Made by a program: the position numbers and the translations under genes. From Syntrophomonadaceae bacterium (GTDB taxonomy: Bacteria; Bacillota_D; Dethiobacteria; DTU022), in NCBI GenBank assembly GCA_003551865.1, contig PUNU01000209.1, positions 1-10,043 of the forward strand: DNA of 10,043 bases, read 5' to 3'. Below the pieces are notes generated by a model. It did no database searches. It saw only the letters and a list, made by a program, of their open reading frames with translations, and was not told where the DNA came from. Below are positions 7,155-10,043 of the stretch, in pieces. Each line of letters begins with the position of its first letter. The first letter of the stretch is position 1.

Positions 7155-7508
7155 TTGGATCGTATAATAGTTGAAGAAATAATATGCTACGCGCACCACG
7201 GGGTGCTCCCGGAAGAAATCCAGCTTGGCCAGGAGTTCAGGGTAAGCCTGGAACTTGGCGTCGACCTTGACAGACCTTTCGAGGATAAAATCGGTGAAGT
7301 GCCCGATTACCGAAAAGCGGTAATGATCGTGGAAGAAGTTATGTACGGAGAATCATGCCACCTGCTGGAAACCCTGGCCTGTCGTATTGCCGACAGACTT
7401 TTAGCTCTGGCAGATATAGAAGAAGTGACGGTGGAGGTTCGCAAGCCGACCCCCCCTATTCCCGGGGTACAGGGCGGTGTCGGGGTAATAATAAACCGCA
7501 AGAAATAA
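7155..7508 (+). CDS. folB: Dihydroneopterin aldolase
   Basis: FolB cleaves 7,8-dihydroneopterin to 6-hydroxymethyl-7,8-dihydropterin and glycolaldehyde, normally as an octamer. The 117-aa protein has the family signature throughout: CYAHHGVLPEE (11-21) with the substrate-site glutamate, Y52 in PDYRKA, LLETLACRIADRLL (70-83) with pterin-anchoring Glu72, and VEVRKPTPPIPG (93-104) with catalytic Lys97. Starting at TTG7155 gives MDRIIVEEIICYAHHGV, the usual family beginning; an ATG start at 7128 would add nine residues read from folP and the Shine-Dalgarno site. It is coupled to folP upstream and stands 22 bases before folK. Confidence 0.95.
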   Translation: MDRIIVEEIICYAHHGVLPEEIQLGQEFRVSLELGVDLDRPFEDKIGEVPDYRKAVMIVEEVMYGESCHLLETLACRIADRLLALADIEEVTVEVRKPTPPIPGVQGGVGVIINRKK

Positions 7509-7530
7509 TCTAACTGGAAGTGGTCCCGTA

Positions 7531-8043
7531 ATGACAGGTAAAACAGCTTATATCGGACTCGGCTCGAACCTGGATGACCGGCTGGCCAATTTGCAATACT
7601 CACTGGATCTACTGCTTTCAGAACCTCAAGTAAGCCTGAAAGCGGTATCCGCCGTATATGAAACCGAGCCCTTCGGCGGCCCGCCCCAGGGGCCGTTTTT
7701 AAATGCCTGTGCGGTGCTCTCAACCGGCCTCACCCCCGTGATGCTGCTGCGCAAAATGCTCGACGTCGAAGAAAAAATGGGGCGTATAAGAAAAGTAAAA
7801 TGGGGACCGCGCATAATCGACCTGGATTTGCTGATCTACGAAAACGTGGCCATGAATACAGTCTTGCTCCAGCTTCCCCATCCCCGCCTGGCCGAGCGAA
7901 ATTTTGTGCTGGTACCGCTCGCCGATGTTGCTCCCGACCTGCCGGTGCCCGGCAGTGGTAAAAGTGTAAGCGAGCTTTTAGCCGATCGCTCCCACGAGAA
8001 TGAGGTAACCTTCTATCACCCTCCTGACTGGTTCCCCGTTTAA
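7531..8043 (+). CDS. folK: 6-hydroxymethyl-7,8-dihydropterin pyrophosphokinase
   Basis: FolK transfers pyrophosphate from ATP to 6-hydroxymethyl-7,8-dihydropterin, making the FolP substrate. The 170-aa length is standard for the monofunctional enzyme. Visible motifs are GLGSNL (9-14), ETEPFG (44-49), FLNACAVL (56-63), KWGPRIIDLDLL (90-101) with the two magnesium-binding aspartates D97 and D99, and LPHPR (115-119) followed by ERNFVLVPL (122-130). GGAAGTGG (7516-7523) precedes ATG7531. It is the last gene of the folate operon; a terminator follows 14 bases after the stop. Some organisms fuse folB and folK; here they are separate. Confidence 0.97.
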   Translation: MTGKTAYIGLGSNLDDRLANLQYSLDLLLSEPQVSLKAVSAVYETEPFGGPPQGPFLNACAVLSTGLTPVMLLRKMLDVEEKMGRIRKVKWGPRIIDLDLLIYENVAMNTVLLQLPHPRLAERNFVLVPLADVAPDLPVPGSGKSVSELLADRSHENEVTFYHPPDWFPV

Positions 8044-8055
8044 GACCCGCCATAA

Positions 8056-8087
8056 GTAAAGGACGCCGCAGTGCAGCGTCCTTTTTA
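8056..8087 (+). terminator. Intrinsic terminator of the folate operon
   Basis: AAAGGACGC (8058-8066) and GCGTCCTTT (8076-8084) form a perfect 9-bp stem around a 9-base loop, and the T-run continues to 8086. A second T-rich run follows at about 8092-8099. On the minus strand the same hairpin has only a weak tail (TTTACTT), yet it may serve convergent fhs, for which I found no better terminator. Confidence 0.9.
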
Positions 8088-8133
8088 AATCTTTTTTTCT
8101 GCCGCAAGTAACCCGGCGGCTATAAGCCTGATC

Positions 8134-9897
8134 TTAGAACAGTCCCTGGACTTTTCCGGTTTCCGTATCTACGTCAACTTTGCGGAAGGCCGGGCTGGCT
8201 GATGTTCCCGGCATCAGGGAGATGGCTCCGGCAACCGGCACCACAAAATCGGCCCCTCCGTAGGTGAGAATATCGCGTACGGAAAGCTTCCAGCCCTTTG
8301 GAACCCCCTTAATTGTAGGATCGTCACTAAGGCTCAGGTGGGTCTTAACCATACAGGTGCCCATTTTCTGGATCTTGGGGTCTTCTTCCATTTTCTTGAT
8401 CTTTTCAAGGGCATCGGGGGTGTATTCAACGCCGTCCGCTCCGTATACTTCCCTGGCAATCAAGTCAATTCGCTGGCGCAATGGTGTTTCAAGCTCATAG
8501 AGGAACTTGAACTCGTTCGGCTCTTCACAGGCCTCGACAACCGCGTCAGCCAGTTCCAGGGCGCCGTCTCCCCCGTACTGCCAGTGCTTGGAAAGAGCGA
8601 CCCGGGCCCCGGCTTCTTCCGCCAGGCGGCGCACAGCCTTGATTTCATTCTCAGTATCGGTATGGAAGTGGTTGATGCAAACCACCGGGTTGATGCCTGC
8701 TTTTTTGATCGTGTTGATATGATGGACCAGGTTTTCACAGCCTTTTTCAACCCATTCAATGTTTTCCTGGCTGTAGGAAGGATCAAGCGGCTGGCCGGGT
8801 TTCGGTATGGGGGCGCCTCCGTGGCACTTCAGAGCCCGGATTGTCGCCACAAGTACGGCACAGTGCGGGGTCAAGCCCGAGGTGCGGCACTTGAGATTCC
8901 AGAATTTCTCGAAACCGATATCGGCGGCAAACCCTGATTCGGTAATTACATAGTCGCCCAGTGATAATGCAACCCGGTCGGCCACAATCGAAGACTGACC
9001 GATAGCAATATTGGCAAAGGGCCCGGCGTGGACGAATACCGGCTGACCTTCCAGGGTCTGCATCAGGTTCGGATTGAGTGCTTCCACCATCCAGGCAGTC
9101 ATGGCTCCGGCCACTTCAAGGTCTTCAGTGGTAATTGGATTGCCCCTTCTATCATAGGCAACAACAATTTTGCCCATGCGCTCACGCATATCCTGTAAAT
9201 CGTTGGCAACGGCCAAAATAGCCATAACCTCGGAAGCTACGGCGATGTCGAAGCCTGAGCTCATCATGAACCCGTCTCTCCTGCCGCCCAACCCGATAAT
9301 AATATTACGCAGGGCCTGGGCGCAGAAATCGATAATCCAGTTCATCTGCACGTTGCGGGGATCGATGTTAAGCCTTTTCAAACCACTGCGCTCCAGGAAA
9401 GCGTCGGTGGAGTTGAATTCATGCTGGAGGCGGGAAGTCACCGCCACCATGCCCAGGTTGTGGGCATTCATAATAGCATTAATGTCTCCGGTCAGGCCGA
9501 GAGAGAAGGGAGTGAGAGGTATGCACTGGGCCAGGCCTCCGCCGGCGGCAGAACCCTTGACATTCATTGTCGGGCCTCCCGAAGGCTGGCGGATGGTGGC
9601 AATTACATTTTTACCGCGCTTGCCCATCCCCTGGGTCAAGCCCATCGTTGATGTTGTTTTACCTTCACCGAGCGGGGTGGGAGTGATCGCGGTAACATCG
9701 ATGTACTTGCCGGCCGGCTTGTCTTTGTACCTGTCCACCACCTTCTTGTAATCTACTTTTGCCACATAGTGGCCATACGGCAGGAGCTCCTCCTGTTCAA
9801 GATTAAGCTCCTCCGCCAACTGGTAAACCTTTTTCATGTTCGCTTCAGCGGCCTCTGCAATTTCCCAGTCAGCATGTTTGGTTGGATCCAACGGCAT
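8134..9897 (-). CDS. fhs: Formate--tetrahydrofolate ligase (long form, 587 aa)
   Basis: Fhs couples ATP hydrolysis to joining formate and tetrahydrofolate as 10-formyl-THF, in the methyl branch of the Wood-Ljungdahl pathway and in C1 supply; it is reversible in vivo. The nucleotide loop is TPLGEGKTT (74-82), followed by [19 protein letters not shown] (103-121), [13 protein letters not shown] (135-147), [10 protein letters not shown] (197-206), VASEVMAIL (220-228), [11 protein letters not shown] (290-300), [14 protein letters not shown] (319-332) and the C-terminal MPGTSASPA. It exceeds the usual 555-560 aa; extra residues lie near 155-175 and 361-376. I remember this long form from sulfate reducers and syntrophs. 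ATG9897 has AAGGAGGT at 9905-9912; the in-frame ATG9945 lies upstream of that site within a hairpin arm. It is convergent with the folate operon. Confidence 0.96.
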   Translation of the reverse strand: MPLDPTKHADWEIAEAAEANMKKVYQLAEELNLEQEELLPYGHYVAKVDYKKVVDRYKDKPAGKYIDVTAITPTPLGEGKTTSTMGLTQGMGKRGKNVIATIRQPSGGPTMNVKGSAAGGGLAQCIPLTPFSLGLTGDINAIMNAHNLGMVAVTSRLQHEFNSTDAFLERSGLKRLNIDPRNVQMNWIIDFCAQALRNIIIGLGGRRDGFMMSSGFDIAVASEVMAILAVANDLQDMRERMGKIVVAYDRRGNPITTEDLEVAGAMTAWMVEALNPNLMQTLEGQPVFVHAGPFANIAIGQSSIVADRVALSLGDYVITESGFAADIGFEKFWNLKCRTSGLTPHCAVLVATIRALKCHGGAPIPKPGQPLDPSYSQENIEWVEKGCENLVHHINTIKKAGINPVVCINHFHTDTENEIKAVRRLAEEAGARVALSKHWQYGGDGALELADAVVEACEEPNEFKFLYELETPLRQRIDLIAREVYGADGVEYTPDALEKIKKMEEDPKIQKMGTCMVKTHLSLSDDPTIKGVPKGWKLSVRDILTYGGADFVVPVAGAISLMPGTSASPAFRKVDVDTETGKVQGLF

Positions 9898-9904
9898 AAA
9901 TACT

Positions 9905-9912
9905 ACCTCCTT
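9905..9912 (-). promoter_or_regulatory. Strong ribosome binding site of fhs
   Basis: AAGGAGGT on the minus strand, 7 bases before ATG9897. It settles the start against the longer in-frame option at 9945. Confidence 0.88.
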
Positions 9913-9921
9913 CTTAAGATA

Positions 9922-9949
9922 AAAGTTGCTAACACTACAGCGCAACTTT
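9922..9949 (-). promoter_or_regulatory. Inverted repeat in the fhs leader
   Basis: On the minus strand AAAGTTGC and GCAACTTT form perfect 8-base arms around a 12-base spacer; an alternative pairing uses GCT/AGC with a 2-base bulge. It ends 9 bases before the fhs Shine-Dalgarno site and is followed by TTATCTT. It could be an operator or an RNA hairpin in the leader. It does not resemble the tetrahydrofolate riboswitch that I know. A weak promoter-like pair (TTGCGC and TTTATC, 16 bases apart) overlaps it. Confidence 0.4.
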
Positions 9950-9973
9950 AGCCTGCATCATTGCCCGCTATGC

Positions 9974-10043
9974 CATAGGGGACGGTTCCATCGTTTTCCC
10001 TTCGGCCTTCGCTGCGCTCAGGAACGCTCGAACCGTCCCCATG
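9974..10043. repeat. REP-like inverted repeat at the window edge
   Basis: GGGGACGGTTC (9978-9988) and GAACCGTCCCC (10030-10040) are perfect 11-base inverted arms, extended by CAT on the outer side with one bulged A. They enclose about 41 bases rich in TTCGGCCTTCGC/GCGCTC. A short element with G-rich arms in an intergenic region is the form of REP/BIME-type repeats mobilised by REP-associated tyrosine (Y1) transposases. I recall similar GGGACGGTTC arms recurring in Peptococcaceae genomes, but copy number cannot be seen here. No transposase is in the window. Confidence 0.6.

Noticed and set aside
7730..8107. Open frame of 125 codons antisense to folK and crossing the terminator.
   Set aside because: Arg-rich, low-complexity translation and overlap with both folK and the terminator stem argue against a gene.
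8101..8120. GCCGC...GCGGC hairpin as a terminator of fhs.
   Set aside because: The short stem lacks a T-run on the minus strand; the base after it runs into A-rich sequence.
8338..8937. Open frame of 199 codons on the plus strand opposite fhs (and another at 9170-9751).
   Set aside because: Both lie wholly within fhs, which has unmistakable family motifs; their translations show no recognisable domain and no good ribosome binding site.
1..10043. CRISPR array, tRNA, rRNA, prophage or defence/toxin-antitoxin module.
   Set aside because: No direct repeats with regular spacing, no RNA gene sequences that I recognise, and no integrase, nuclease or toxin families were seen.

Overview
The window reads as a stretch of chromosome from an anaerobic, probably Gram-positive (Firmicutes, Peptococcaceae/Desulfotomaculum-like) bacterium. 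The sequence evidence is a stand-alone beta subunit of a pyruvate/2-oxoacid:ferredoxin oxidoreductase, a formate--tetrahydrofolate ligase, a type III pantothenate kinase, strong AGGAGG-type ribosome binding sites, and several GTG/TTG starts. The taxonomic placement is inferred from gene content and remembered protein similarity, not from a search.

Layout, left to right. Bases 1-1001 (+) hold the tail of a gene that is probably the alpha subunit, followed by porB and a clear intrinsic terminator. Bases 1159-2826 (-) hold a compact three-gene unit read leftwards: a 65-residue two-helix membrane protein, a patatin-like phospholipase, and a nitroreductase. Bases 3012-3782 (-) hold coaX with its own terminator (2931-2958) and a plausible promoter overlapping a perfect 8+1+8 palindrome. 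From 3988 to 8043 (+) runs a five-gene unit: a membrane protein with a CPBP (CAAX-protease-like) C-terminal domain and an unrecognised extracytoplasmic domain, then folE, folP, folB and folK, closed by a strong terminator. Bases 8134-9897 (-) hold fhs, convergent with the folate operon. The right edge (9974-10043) carries a REP-like inverted repeat.

How the genes fit together. FolE opens the pterin branch from GTP. FolB forms the 6-hydroxymethyl pterin, FolK pyrophosphorylates it, and FolP joins it to p-aminobenzoate. The folate made this way is, once reduced to tetrahydrofolate, the substrate of Fhs, which loads formate onto it (methyl branch of the Wood-Ljungdahl pathway, or formate release in syntrophs). 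PorAB supplies or consumes acetyl-CoA and reduced ferredoxin, and CoaX starts coenzyme A synthesis. The region is therefore mostly core C1/acetyl-CoA and cofactor metabolism.

I did not find a convincing new multi-gene system. The least explained parts are the CPBP fusion protein at the head of the folate operon, the 65-aa membrane protein/patatin/nitroreductase unit, and several unassigned inverted repeats at operon control points (3879-3895, 5901-5935, 9922-9949, 9974-10043).
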